Assembly (NCBI GenBank): GCA_023433775.1 | Contig: JAEYTY010000019.1 | Span: 1 to 64,000, forward strand | Direction: 5' to 3' | DNA: 64,000 bases | Source of the DNA: Pseudomonadota bacterium | Lineage (GTDB): Bacteria > Pseudomonadota > Alphaproteobacteria > Rhizobiales > Devosiaceae | Part shown: positions 50,284 through 59,026 of the stretch, in pieces | Numbering within the stretch: position 1 is the first letter of the stretch | Layout of the letters: the number at the start of each line of letters is the position of its first letter | The notes under the pieces: generated by a model | Databases searched by the model: none | What the model was told of the DNA's origin: nothing | Seen by the model: the letters and a program-made list of their open reading frames with translations, nothing else | Translations under genes and position numbers: made by a program

Positions 50284-51807
50284 TCAGAGCTTCACCCGCA
50301 CCATCTGGTACGAATAGGGCGGCAGGCTGACACTCAGCTTGCCATCTGCCAGCTTCGCCCCTGTCCCCTTGCGCGGCGCTACTTCATCCTGCTTCATGGC
50401 CGTATTGACCGCTTTGAGGTCGGGATGGGTCATCACCTGGTGGTCGACAATCTCCCCGCCCGCAAAACCCTGCAGGCTCGCTTCCGCCTCAATGCTTTCG
50501 CTCGGGTGCCGGTTCACGAGGAAGAAGGTCAGCATACCCTCATCCTCATTATGCACGCCCGAAACGTCCACATAGGCCGTGTCGGCGGCGTCCGGGCTTT
50601 CATAGCCGGGCGACTTGGTTAGCAATTGCAGCGCCGTGCCGCGGCCATAAACCGAGGCGAAATAGTAGGGATAGTAGATCGTCTGCGCCCAGGCCGGCCC
50701 GCCCTTTTCCGTCATGATCGGCGCGATCACATTCACCAGCTGCGCGATACAGGCGATCTTCACCACATCGGAGCGGCGGATGAAGGTGTTGAGGATCAGC
50801 CCCACCATCAGCACGTCTTCGAAATTGTAGATGTCCTCGAGCAGCCCCGGCGCGTGCGGCCAGCCGCTGCCACCGTCGAGAATTTCGCGATCCTTCTTGT
50901 TGGAATGGTACCAGACATTCCATTCGTCAAAGGAGATATAGACGTCCTTCTTCGAGCGTTTCTTGGCCTTCACCTGCTTGATGGTCGACGCCACCGTCTC
51001 GATATAGCGGTCCAGTTTTTCGGCCGTCGCCAGATAGTTGGGCGTATTGTCCTCGCGATTGGCGAAGTACATGTGCAGGCTGATATGGTCGACATGCTCA
51101 TAGGTATGCTCGAGCACCACGCGCTCCCAGTCGGGGAAGGTGGGCATTCCCGAATGCGACGACCCGCAAACGATCAGCTCCAGCGATTTGTCGAACATGC
51201 GCATGGCCCGCGCCGTATTGGCGGCCAGCTTGCCATATTCATCGGCATCCTTGTGGCCGACCTGCCAGGGCCCGTCCATCTCGTTGCCAAGGCACCACAT
51301 TTTGACATTCCACGGCTCCTTGCGCCCGTTCTTGATGCGCAGATCGCTCCAGTAGGAGCCGCCGGGATGGTTCACATATTCGAGGAAATTGCGCGCATCA
51401 TCGACGCCGCGCGAACCCAGGTTCACCGCCAGCATCATTTCCGTGCCCACCGTCGCGCACCAGTCGGCAAATTCGTGGATGCCGACCTTGTTGCTTTCTG
51501 ATGTGTGCCAGGCGAGATCCAGCCTCGTAGGGCGCTGGTCCTGCGGCCCGATCCCGTCTTCCCAATTATAGGCCGAGACGAAATTGCCGCCGGGATAGCG
51601 CACCACGGGAATGTTCAGGTCGCGCACCAGCTTGGCGACGTCCCCGCGCATCCCGTTCTTGTCGGCGCTCGGGTGGTCCGGCTCATAAATGCCTTCATAG
51701 ATCGCGCGGCCCAGATGCTCCAGAAAAGCCCCATAAACGCGATCATCGATTTTCGAAATCGTGTATTCTTTGTTCGCCGTGATGGTCGCCTTCACGCGAT
51801 CCTCCAT
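50284..51807 (-). CDS. abfA: Alpha-L-arabinofuranosidase, GH51
   Basis: A 507-residue cytoplasmic glycosidase that releases arabinose from arabinan or arabinoxylan oligosaccharides. There is no signal peptide. The catalytic acid/base is the Glu of CLGNEMDGPWQ (about residue 176) and the nucleophile the Glu of ISFDEWNVWY (about 295). RYPGGNFVSAYNWEDGIGP is another family mark. A CTGAT-N4-ATCAG operator lies 13 bases upstream of its start, and the gene upstream encodes an ArsR-like regulator preceded by the same site. No arabinose transporter or catabolic genes are next to it. Confidence 0.96.
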   Translation of the reverse strand: MEDRVKATITANKEYTISKIDDRVYGAFLEHLGRAIYEGIYEPDHPSADKNGMRGDVAKLVRDLNIPVVRYPGGNFVSAYNWEDGIGPQDQRPTRLDLAWHTSESNKVGIHEFADWCATVGTEMMLAVNLGSRGVDDARNFLEYVNHPGGSYWSDLRIKNGRKEPWNVKMWCLGNEMDGPWQVGHKDADEYGKLAANTARAMRMFDKSLELIVCGSSHSGMPTFPDWERVVLEHTYEHVDHISLHMYFANREDNTPNYLATAEKLDRYIETVASTIKQVKAKKRSKKDVYISFDEWNVWYHSNKKDREILDGGSGWPHAPGLLEDIYNFEDVLMVGLILNTFIRRSDVVKIACIAQLVNVIAPIMTEKGGPAWAQTIYYPYYFASVYGRGTALQLLTKSPGYESPDAADTAYVDVSGVHNEDEGMLTFFLVNRHPSESIEAEASLQGFAGGEIVDHQVMTHPDLKAVNTAMKQDEVAPRKGTGAKLADGKLSVSLPPYSYQMVRVKL

Positions 51808-51820
51808 TATACCCGTTTTT

Positions 51821-51834
51821 CTGATTTATATCAG
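51821..51834. promoter_or_regulatory. CTGAT-N4-ATCAG operator upstream of abfA
   Basis: CTGATTTATATCAG, a perfect 5-bp dyad with a four-base AT spacer, 13 bases before the abfA ATG. The same motif precedes the regulator gene (52840-52853). A second AT-rich dyad, GATAT-TAA-ATATC (51842-51854), lies just beyond, and both are framed by ACCCG and CGGGT (51811 and 51858). Confidence 0.62.
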
Positions 51835-51885
51835 TTACCCCGATATTAAATATCAGGCGGGTAAAGAGCAAGAGGCCGCCGGAGG

Positions 51886-52815
51886 TCAAAGTGCCGTTTG
51901 CAGCCTCAGAACAATGTCCTGATCATAATTGCCGAAGCCGCGGCCGAAAATGTTGAGCCCGCCCGGATGCTTCGCCTCCGGCTTCACGGCAATGCGCAGC
52001 CGGATCGAGTGGTGATTTTCGAGGTCGAGGTCCGCGAGCGACACCGGCGAAATCTTCACCCCGTCGACATAGGTGCCGTCCGCCGTCACCCGCCAGCTTT
52101 TAAGCTTGCCATATTGGCTGCCCTTCAGCTTCCACCAGTCGGGCGTATAAACCCCGCGCTTGTCGCCAAAATCTCCCGGCGACGTCCAGGTGCCGATCTC
52201 CGTGCCATTCACCGATAGCGTAATGTCGCTGGGCCAGTCCGCCGAAGTCCCGGGCACTTCCGAGCTCAGCTCCATGGAAAACTCCATCACCTCGATGCGG
52301 TTCTGGCTGAGTTTGGCATTGTTAGGAAACTGGTATTCCAGATACCCGCGCGTAAACCAGATCAGCCCGGCCTTCATGCGGTCCGGGTCGAGAAAGGTAT
52401 TGGGCACATCGAGCAGCCCGACAATGCCCTCGCTCGAACAAAGCCCGCACGGCGCCGACACATCGCAGCTCGTATAGAGCCCGATAGGCATGGCCACCTC
52501 GACACTGTTCTCGCGCATGGGGGCGATGTCTTCCTTGAACATCACCAGCACCTCGTCAAAGGTGGAATAGCAGAGCTTCTGGTTGCCCTTGCGGGCCTTC
52601 TGCGTCTCCGTGCGGATCAGCCCGGCCGATTCAAGAATTTGCAGATTGGTCGACACCGTCGATTGTGGCAGGACCAGCCGCTCGGCAATGTCATTGCCGT
52701 TGAGCGGTCCTTCCATACGCAGCAGTTTGAGCATCTTGATGCGCATGGCAGAGGCCAGCCCCTTGAGCACGTCAAGGTTCTCCTCGGGATCAACGACCAG
52801 AAAATTGCGGCTCAT
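51886..52815 (-). CDS. ArsR-type regulator with large C-terminal domain
   Basis: A 309-residue regulator. The N-terminal 90 residues are an ArsR-like winged helix (LASAMRIKMLKLLRMEGPL, LPQSTVSTNLQILESAGLI). The remaining 220 residues form an unusual domain with a possible zinc or redox Cys set (TSCDVSAPCGLCSSEG, about 115-130) and a beta-rich, Trp-rich part (WTSPGDFGDKRG, YTPDWWKLKGSQYG) that looks like a sugar- or ligand-binding jelly roll. It should repress itself and abfA through CTGAT-N4-ATCAG sites found before both genes. Likely inducer is an arabinose-containing sugar (inference). Confidence 0.85.
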   Translation of the reverse strand: MSRNFLVVDPEENLDVLKGLASAMRIKMLKLLRMEGPLNGNDIAERLVLPQSTVSTNLQILESAGLIRTETQKARKGNQKLCYSTFDEVLVMFKEDIAPMRENSVEVAMPIGLYTSCDVSAPCGLCSSEGIVGLLDVPNTFLDPDRMKAGLIWFTRGYLEYQFPNNAKLSQNRIEVMEFSMELSSEVPGTSADWPSDITLSVNGTEIGTWTSPGDFGDKRGVYTPDWWKLKGSQYGKLKSWRVTADGTYVDGVKISPVSLADLDLENHHSIRLRIAVKPEAKHPGGLNIFGRGFGNYDQDIVLRLQTAL

Positions 52816-52838
52816 GGAACACTGCTTTGGATGAAGAA

Positions 52839-52854
52839 CCTGATCAATATCAGG
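52839..52854. promoter_or_regulatory. CTGAT-N4-ATCAG operator of the ArsR-like gene
   Basis: CCTGATCAATATCAGG, a perfect dyad around CAAT, 23 bases upstream of the regulator ATG. It has the same half-sites and spacing as the abfA site. A further half-site CTGATC occurs at 52860-52865. Confidence 0.62.
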
Positions 52855-53054
52855 AAAACTGATCCAATCAACCTGCCGGATTCTGTCGCGTCGGCAAAAG
52901 CCGTTTCGGTCCGTAAACCCTCTTCCCTAACCTTTCCGGCAAAGCCGGTTTGCGCCCGCGCCCCGCGCCAACTAAGTTTCGCGCGCTCTAGGCCGAGCAG
53001 AATGCGGGGGGTTAGAGCGTTGGTCGGACTCTGGGAGGGCTGTCCGATCGATGC

Positions 53055-53699
53055 TCACCTCGCCTTGTTGGCCTTGGCGATTTGGGTCTGCACATAGTCC
53101 ATCACCTGCGGCCAGAAGAGGTCGAGCATGGCCCGCAGGCACACCAGCAACAAAAGCCCCGCAACTTCGCCAATCAGCAAAACGCCCCAGGCGCCAAAGA
53201 TGATCACGGTCTGCATCACCACGATCCGGGTATAGAGCCCGATGATCGAGGGCATGGATGAGGTCTCGTGGCGCTCGTCCCAGGCGATAAGGCCGCGATG
53301 CACAAAGACCACGATCAGCATTGGCCACAGGCTCTGCCCGATGACGATCATCGAGACAAAGGCCTGCACCGACTCCAGATGCCCCTCCCAGTCGCTGCCA
53401 TAAAGCGTGGTCATCAGCACCAGATGCACGGCCATGAAAAATCCGGCATGGACGGCGATGAACAGGGCCAGCACGACTCCCGCGATCGACAGGCCATTGT
53501 CATTGGCTGCCATCCGGCTTGCCTTTTCCGTCCGGCGAAAAGCGATGCCAATTACGGTCCAGAACCCGACAATGGCTGTTTCCAGCCAGTAGAATACAAT
53601 CAGGACATAGGCGTCCCACCCCATCAGCAACACGCCGGTCAGCGGCAGCATGTTGGTGGCAACAATCACGTAAATATTGGCGAGGCGCGAGAGGCTCAT
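53055..53699 (-). CDS. DUF6498-like integral membrane protein
   Basis: A 214-residue protein with about six membrane helices and no other domain. It contains VLIVFYWLETAIVGFWTVI (about 33-51) and MAVHLVLMTTLYG near 100, which suggest the DUF6498 family of proteobacterial membrane proteins with unknown function. The ATG at 53699 follows AGGAG with a six-base gap; the longer frame to 53738 lacks a ribosome site. No adjacent gene on the strand suggests a role. The 272 bases upstream, to maeB, hold only a repeated GGAGGGTGAGA (53863 and 53924). Confidence 0.75.
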   Translation of the reverse strand: MSLSRLANIYVIVATNMLPLTGVLLMGWDAYVLIVFYWLETAIVGFWTVIGIAFRRTEKASRMAANDNGLSIAGVVLALFIAVHAGFFMAVHLVLMTTLYGSDWEGHLESVQAFVSMIVIGQSLWPMLIVVFVHRGLIAWDERHETSSMPSIIGLYTRIVVMQTVIIFGAWGVLLIGEVAGLLLLVCLRAMLDLFWPQVMDYVQTQIAKANKAR

Positions 53700-53971
53700 C
53701 CTTTTCTCCTCCCGCTCCACTAGCCCAGCCAAAACCACCTGACTGCCCCTGAACAGGGTCTAGGGCGGTCTTTTGTTCGGTAAAAAACGCGGCCGAGCAC
53801 AATCGGACACACGATGGATGCCCGCCTTTCCGCAAAGTGAAAAACTCCGCTCTACGACTTTTGGAGGGTGAGACTCGACACGCGTGAGTACTTAGCTTCC
53901 CATGTTCGCCCGGCTCCGCGCCGGGAGGGTGAGAAGCGCCGTCCCAGGCGGCGATAAGGGAGAATAAGAGA

Positions 53972-56242
53972 ATGTCCGAAGACAAGGCCGCAAGCCTCCG
54001 CGAGGCGGCGCTGCATTTCCATGAATATCCGCGCCCCGGAAAACTGGAAATCACCCCCACCAAGCCACTCGCCAATACGCGCGATCTGTCGCTGGCCTAT
54101 TCTCCCGGTGTCGCGTCCCCCTGCGAGGAAATCGCTGCCGATCCCGCTGCAGTTTATAAATATACCTCCAAGGGCAATCTTGTTGCCGTCATCTCCAATG
54201 GCACCGCCGTTCTCGGCCTGGGCAATATCGGCGCTTTGGCGTCCAAGCCGGTCATGGAAGGCAAGTCGGTGCTCTTCAAGAAGTTCGCCGGCATCGACTC
54301 CATCGATATCGAGGTCAACGAACAGGACCCCAAGCGCTTCATCGAAATCGTCGCTCCGCTCGAACCCAGCTTCGGCGGCGTGAACCTTGAAGACATCAAG
54401 GCGCCGGAATGCTTCGAGATCGAGGAAGCCCTGCGCGAGCGCATGAATATCCCGGTCTTCCATGATGATCAGCACGGCACGGCCATCATCGTTGCCGCCG
54501 CCGTCATCAACGCCATGAAGCTGGTCGGCAAGGACATTTCCAAGGTCAAGATCTGCACATCCGGGGCAGGGGCCGCGGCCATCGCCTGCATGAACATGCT
54601 GATCGCGGTGGGCGCCAAGCGCGAAAATATCTGGATCGCCGATAGCAAGGGCCTCGTCACCAAAAAGCGCGACAATTCCGTTGATCGCTGGCGCGGTGCC
54701 TTCGCGCAGGACAGCGACAAGACCGAACTGGCCGAAGTCATGGCCGGCGCGGACATCTATGTCGGCCTCTCCCAGGCGGGCGCGCTCAAGCCCCATATGA
54801 TGAAGGACATGGCGCCCAATCCGCTCATTCTGGCGCTCTCCAATCCCACGCCCGAAATCATGCCTGAGCTGGCCAAAGAAACGCGTCCCGACGCGCTGGT
54901 CTGCACGGGTCGAAGCGACTATCCCAATCAGGTCAACAACGTCCTCTGCTTCCCCTTCCTCTTCCGCGGCGCGCTCGATTGCGGCGCCACCGTCATCAAC
55001 GAAGAGATGAAGGCCGCCGCCGCCCATGCCATCGCCAAGCTGGCGCATGAGGCGGGTCTTGAAGCCACGGCCCATGGCGTTCCCGCCATTTTCGGCCCCG
55101 ACTACCTCATTCCCAATCCCTTCGATCAGCGCCTCATCCTGCGCATCGCCCCGGCAGTCGCCAAGGCCGCCATGGATTCCGGCGTTGCCACCCGCCCCAT
55201 CGCCGATTTCGACGCCTATCGCGATACGCTGCGCCGCTTCGTCTTCCGCTCCGGCATGGTGATGAAGCCCATGATCGAGCGCGCTCAGGCCGCCGCCAAG
55301 CGCATCGCCTTTGCCGATGGCGAAGACGAGCGCGTGCTGCGCGCCGCTCAGGTCATTCTTGAAGAAGGCATCGGCAAGCCGATCCTCATTGGCCGTCCGG
55401 GCGTCATTGAATCGCGCCTGGAGCGTTTCGGCCTGACCATCCGTCCCCACACGGATTTCGAGGTCATCAACCCCGAAGATGATCCACGCTATCGCGACTA
55501 TGTCGACGAGTTCCATGCCCTGGTGGGCCGCAAGGGTGTCACCCCCGATACGGCCCGCACCATCGTGCGCACCAACACCACCGTCATCGGTGCGCTGGGC
55601 GTCCGCCGTGGCGACGCCGATGCCCTGATCTGTGGTCTGCAGGGCCGCTTCATCAAGCACGCCCGCGACATCCATTCGATCATTGGCCTGGCCGATAATT
55701 CCAGCCAGCTTTCCGCGCTCTCCATGCTGCTGCTCAATCGCGGCGTCTTCTTCCTCGCCGATACCTATGTGAACATGGACCCCAGTGAGGACGAACTGGT
55801 CGCCATCGCCCTTCAGGCCCGCGATCACCTCAAGCGCTTCAACATCGAAGCCCGCGCGGCTCTCCTCAGCTATTCCAATTTCGGCTCCCGCGAAGGCGAA
55901 ACCTCCTTCAAGATGCGCGCCGTCTACGAAAAGCTCAAAGCCGCCGCGCCCGATCTGGTTGTCGAAGGCGAAATGCAGGGCGATCTGGCCGTCAATCCGG
56001 AACTGCGCGAGCGCTACATTCCGGACTCAGTTCTCAAGGGCGAAGCCAATTTGCTGATCTTCCCCAATCTGGAATCCGCCAACCTCTCCATGACGCTGCT
56101 CAAGGAGTTGAACAACGGCCTCCATATCGGGCCTATTCTCATGGGCACCAAGCAACCGGCCCACATCCTCGCGCCAACCGTCACCAGCCGCGGCATCGTC
56201 AACATGGCGGCCATCGCGGCCACTGAAGCGGCGGCGGGCTAA
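53972..56242 (+). CDS. maeB: NADP-dependent malic enzyme, phosphotransacetylase-fused
   Basis: Oxidatively decarboxylates malate to pyruvate. The 756 residues comprise the malic enzyme part (1-430), with LAYSPGVASPCEEIA, IPVFHDDQHGTAIIVAAAVINA and CTSGAGAAAIACMNML, and a C-terminal phosphotransacetylase-like domain (430-756) that in this class is regulatory and binds acetyl-CoA. That architecture is typical of alphaproteobacterial MaeB/DME enzymes; cofactor choice (NADP versus NAD) is inferred from family only. The ATG is preceded by AAGGGAGAATAAGAGA. Confidence 0.94.
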   Translation: MSEDKAASLREAALHFHEYPRPGKLEITPTKPLANTRDLSLAYSPGVASPCEEIAADPAAVYKYTSKGNLVAVISNGTAVLGLGNIGALASKPVMEGKSVLFKKFAGIDSIDIEVNEQDPKRFIEIVAPLEPSFGGVNLEDIKAPECFEIEEALRERMNIPVFHDDQHGTAIIVAAAVINAMKLVGKDISKVKICTSGAGAAAIACMNMLIAVGAKRENIWIADSKGLVTKKRDNSVDRWRGAFAQDSDKTELAEVMAGADIYVGLSQAGALKPHMMKDMAPNPLILALSNPTPEIMPELAKETRPDALVCTGRSDYPNQVNNVLCFPFLFRGALDCGATVINEEMKAAAAHAIAKLAHEAGLEATAHGVPAIFGPDYLIPNPFDQRLILRIAPAVAKAAMDSGVATRPIADFDAYRDTLRRFVFRSGMVMKPMIERAQAAAKRIAFADGEDERVLRAAQVILEEGIGKPILIGRPGVIESRLERFGLTIRPHTDFEVINPEDDPRYRDYVDEFHALVGRKGVTPDTARTIVRTNTTVIGALGVRRGDADALICGLQGRFIKHARDIHSIIGLADNSSQLSALSMLLLNRGVFFLADTYVNMDPSEDELVAIALQARDHLKRFNIEARAALLSYSNFGSREGETSFKMRAVYEKLKAAAPDLVVEGEMQGDLAVNPELRERYIPDSVLKGEANLLIFPNLESANLSMTLLKELNNGLHIGPILMGTKQPAHILAPTVTSRGIVNMAAIAATEAAAG

Positions 56243-56340
56243 CAGAGAAAATGCGTCGGCAGGTTATGAGCGTTATGCCCGGATAGTGGCTTGGCGGACC
56301 GCAGGCTTTCGCTAAGCTGAACGACATGAAGCGCTGGGCA

Positions 56341-56368
56341 GACCACCTCACCCTCGGGAGAGGTGGTC
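56341..56368. repeat. Perfect inverted repeat between maeB and ldh-family gene
   Basis: GACCACCTC (56341-56349) and GAGGTGGTC (56360-56368) around ACCCTCGGGA. A nine-base perfect stem about 99 bases after maeB and 91 before the next start. No U tract, so it may be an operator or a Rho-independent-like structure of low strength; the rest of 56243-56458 shows nothing. Confidence 0.4.
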
Positions 56369-56458
56369 CGCCTCAGCGCCCATCAAAATGCGCGTACAGT
56401 CCAAGACTTGGCTTGCGGCATGTGCAAACCTGCTGCCGTCAAAAATACAAGAAGCGAT

Positions 56459-57448
56459 ATGCCTCACCTTTCCATCGCCGAAATCTCCGCCACCGCCGAC
56501 CGCGTTCTCGCCAATGCCGGCGTGCCGCCTGAAAACGCCGTCCTGCAGCGCGATCTGCTGCTCGATGCAGAAATGCGCGGCATCGCCTCCCACGGCCTGT
56601 TGCGCCTGCCGCGTCTGGTTGAGCGCATCCATAATGGCGTCTGCGATCCGATCACCAAAGGCGACCACGTCTGGACCGCGCCCGGCACGCTCAAGGTCGA
56701 TGGCAAGCAGGGGCTTGGCCCCGTCGTCGCACAATCGGCCCTCGACGCACTGTCTGAACGCGCCGCCAGTCAGGGCGTCGCCATTGCCGCCATCGCCAAC
56801 GCCCAGCACCTCGGAATGCTCGGCTTCTATGCCGACCGTGTCGCCGCCTCCGGCAAGACGCTCATCGCCTTTTCGACCAGCGAGGCTCTCGTCCATCCCT
56901 GGGGCGGTCGTCGGGCCATGATCGGTACCAATCCCGTCGCCATCGGCCTGCCCACCGGCGATGGTATCTTCATGATGGATACGGCCACCTCGATCATCTC
57001 CATGGGCGAAGTGCATGATCACGCCAATCGCGGCGTTCCCCTCGCGCCCGGCCTCGCCATCGACGCCGAGGGCAACCCGACCACCGACGCCAGCAAAGCC
57101 CGCGACGGCGCTATCGCCCCCTTCGGCGGTCCCAAGGGCTACGCCCTCGGCCTTGCCTTCGAACTGCTCCTCACCGCACTCGCCGGCTCCGCCATCGGCC
57201 GCGATGTCAAAGGCACACTCGATTCCACCGAGCCCGCCAGCAAGGCCGACCTTTTCATTCTCATCGACCAACCGCTGACCCCCGTCGCCGCGTTCCTCGA
57301 TCTGCTCCGCGCCGAAAACCCCGCCGAGGGTTTTTCCGAGGTTCGCATTCCCGGTGAACGCGGTCGCCAACTGCGCGACAAGGCACTCGCCGAGGGCCTC
57401 AATGTGGCAGACGTGATCTGGGAGAGGCTTGTTTCGCTCGCCAAATAG
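56459..57448 (+). CDS. Ldh family oxidoreductase (malate/L-lactate dehydrogenase type)
   Basis: A 329-residue NAD(P)-dependent dehydrogenase of the malate/L-sulfolactate/L-lactate fold, unrelated to ordinary LDH. The catalytic His is in GIASHGLLRLPRLVERI; other marks are IAAIANAQHLGMLGFYAD, GTNPVAIGLPTGDG and PFGGPKGYALGLAFELL. Family members act on 2-hydroxyacids, ureidoglycolate or cyclic imines such as delta-1-piperideine-2-carboxylate. The ATG at 56459 begins the usual N-terminus. It follows maeB and precedes cysA by more than 200 bases, with no clear operon. Confidence 0.9.
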   Translation: MPHLSIAEISATADRVLANAGVPPENAVLQRDLLLDAEMRGIASHGLLRLPRLVERIHNGVCDPITKGDHVWTAPGTLKVDGKQGLGPVVAQSALDALSERAASQGVAIAAIANAQHLGMLGFYADRVAASGKTLIAFSTSEALVHPWGGRRAMIGTNPVAIGLPTGDGIFMMDTATSIISMGEVHDHANRGVPLAPGLAIDAEGNPTTDASKARDGAIAPFGGPKGYALGLAFELLLTALAGSAIGRDVKGTLDSTEPASKADLFILIDQPLTPVAAFLDLLRAENPAEGFSEVRIPGERGRQLRDKALAEGLNVADVIWERLVSLAK

Positions 57449-57672
57449 CGTTTTCGCATTTGGCAGGCGCTCAACGTCAACAGTCTGCCAACGTTTTGCG
57501 CTCAGGTGATACCCTGCGGCGAAGGCTGTGATACGCAACCATGCCAATCTGCGGCGAAAGCGCGAAATGATTTTCTAGCTTCGCCCCCTCCGGCGCAGCC
57601 CTGCGCCTTGAGAAACGCGACTGAATAACTAGACTTAGCCCCGATTGTCCTGACCATAAAACTGGAAGTCCG

Positions 57673-58710
57673 ATGGAAGTTCGCGTTCAAAACGTCCGCA
57701 AGGAATTCGACCGGTTTCCGGCCCTTCACGACGTTTCACTCGACATCCGTTCCGGCGAACTGATCGCCCTTCTGGGCCCCTCCGGCTCCGGCAAAACCAC
57801 GCTTTTGCGCCTGATCGCCGGTCTCGAAAACCCCACGGAAGGCCGGATTTTTTTCGGCGACGAGGACGCTTCGGAAAAAACCGTCCAGGAACGAAATATC
57901 GGTTTCGTCTTCCAGCATTATGCCCTGTTCCGACATATGACGATCCTCGAAAATGTATCCTTTGGTCTGAAAGTTCGTCCCCGCTCATCGCGTCCGCCGG
58001 CCGACGAAATCCGCCGTCGTGCGCTTGAACTCCTTGATCTTGTTCAGCTTTCCGGCCTCGAAAAACGCTATCCCAGCCAGCTGTCCGGCGGTCAGCGCCA
58101 GCGCGTTGCCCTTGCCCGCGCCCTCGCCATAGAGCCCCGCGTGCTGCTGCTCGACGAACCCTTCGGCGCCCTAGACGCCCAGGTCCGCCGCGAATTGCGC
58201 AAATGGCTGCGCGAAATCCACGAGCGCACCGGCCACACCACCGTCTTCGTCACCCACGATCAGGAAGAAGCCCTCGAACTCGCCGACCGCCTCTGCGTCA
58301 TGAGCCAGGGCAGGATCGAACAGGTGGGCACCCCGGACGACGTCTATGACACGCCGCGCTCTCCCTTTGTCTTTGGTTTCATTGGTGAATCCAGCCAGCT
58401 GCCGGTCAATGTCGAAAGCGGTGACATCTGGTTGGGCGACCGCCCGCTGGGTATCGGCGCCGACCGTCTCTCCAATGGCGCCGCCCAGCTTTACTTCCGC
58501 CCGCATGATGTCGAACTGATCGACAGCGGCGCCGGCCTGGCCGGTGTCGTCGCCACCAGCCGCCGCGTCGGCGGCACGCGCCGGGTCGAACTCGATATTG
58601 GCGGGGCAGGGCATCGCGTCGAGATCGACCTACCCTTCGATCATCCTGCCGTCGAACGCACCCAGATCGCCTTCCGTCCGCGGCGATGGCAGCTGTTTCC
58701 GACTGCGTGA
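57673..58710 (+). CDS. cysA: Sulfate/thiosulfate-type ABC transporter ATP-binding protein
   Basis: A 345-residue ATPase. Walker A LGPSGSGKTTLLRL, signature QLSGGQRQRVALARA, Walker B VLLLDEPFGALDAQVR and the switch His in FVTHDQEEALEL are intact. TVQERNIGFVFQHYALFRHMT matches CysA closely, and the C-terminal region (about 240-345) is a TOBE-like regulatory domain. No cysT, cysW or binding protein is adjacent, so this copy is an orphan that must join permeases encoded elsewhere, or serve another oxyanion. The region 57449-57672 upstream contains an unremarkable TTGGCAG/CTGCCAA hairpin (57460-57491). Confidence 0.9.
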   Translation: MEVRVQNVRKEFDRFPALHDVSLDIRSGELIALLGPSGSGKTTLLRLIAGLENPTEGRIFFGDEDASEKTVQERNIGFVFQHYALFRHMTILENVSFGLKVRPRSSRPPADEIRRRALELLDLVQLSGLEKRYPSQLSGGQRQRVALARALAIEPRVLLLDEPFGALDAQVRRELRKWLREIHERTGHTTVFVTHDQEEALELADRLCVMSQGRIEQVGTPDDVYDTPRSPFVFGFIGESSQLPVNVESGDIWLGDRPLGIGADRLSNGAAQLYFRPHDVELIDSGAGLAGVVATSRRVGGTRRVELDIGGAGHRVEIDLPFDHPAVERTQIAFRPRRWQLFPTA

Positions 58711-58717
58711 CAGGTAC

Positions 58718-59026
58718 TTAGACGCAAATCGACAGAAACAGCGTTGGCGCGAAGGTCAGTATCGTGACCCCGATCGCCACGATAGTTGCCCACACCCCGA
58801 CCTGCGGAATGGTAGCCATCTTGGCATCTTTGATCCCCGCCATCTGAACGACCAGCGACACGCCCAACCCAGCAAGCGTTACCAGCCAAGCCACAATCAA
58901 AGCCAGGCGGTGCGGGTGCTCCGGCCAGTTCCAGGCGCAGCCCAATCCCTGCAAACCATAGATCGCGCCAAAGGCGACCAGCCAGATCGAAAAGCCAATG
59001 ACAAGCGGCCAGAGGTCCCGGTTCAC
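58718..59026 (-). CDS. Small membrane protein coupled to the oxidase gene
   Basis: A 102-residue protein with three membrane helices (LWPLVIGFSIWLVAFGAIYG, ALIVAWLVTLAGLGVSLVV and VGVWATIVAIGVTILTFAP). Its GTG start overlaps the ctaD stop in GTGA (59023-59026), which fixes the start and shows coupling. It probably is an accessory or subunit IV-like component of the same terminal oxidase. No known motif is visible. The next gene downstream, cysA, is convergent with only seven bases between stop codons. Confidence 0.8.
   Translation of the reverse strand: MNRDLWPLVIGFSIWLVAFGAIYGLQGLGCAWNWPEHPHRLALIVAWLVTLAGLGVSLVVQMAGIKDAKMATIPQVGVWATIVAIGVTILTFAPTLFLSICV

Noticed and set aside
52943..52956. 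CCGGC-AAA-GCCGG hairpin downstream of the DUF6498 gene as terminator.
   Set aside because: Stem of only five pairs, about 100 bases after the stop, with no U tract.
53863..53934. Repeated GGAGGGTGAGA upstream of maeB as a possible operator.
   Set aside because: Direct repeat of a purine-rich, ribosome-site-like sequence; too short and unspecific to support a claim.
53852..55828. A 658-codon frame antisense to maeB.
   Set aside because: Shadow of the malic enzyme gene, with no start context or domain.
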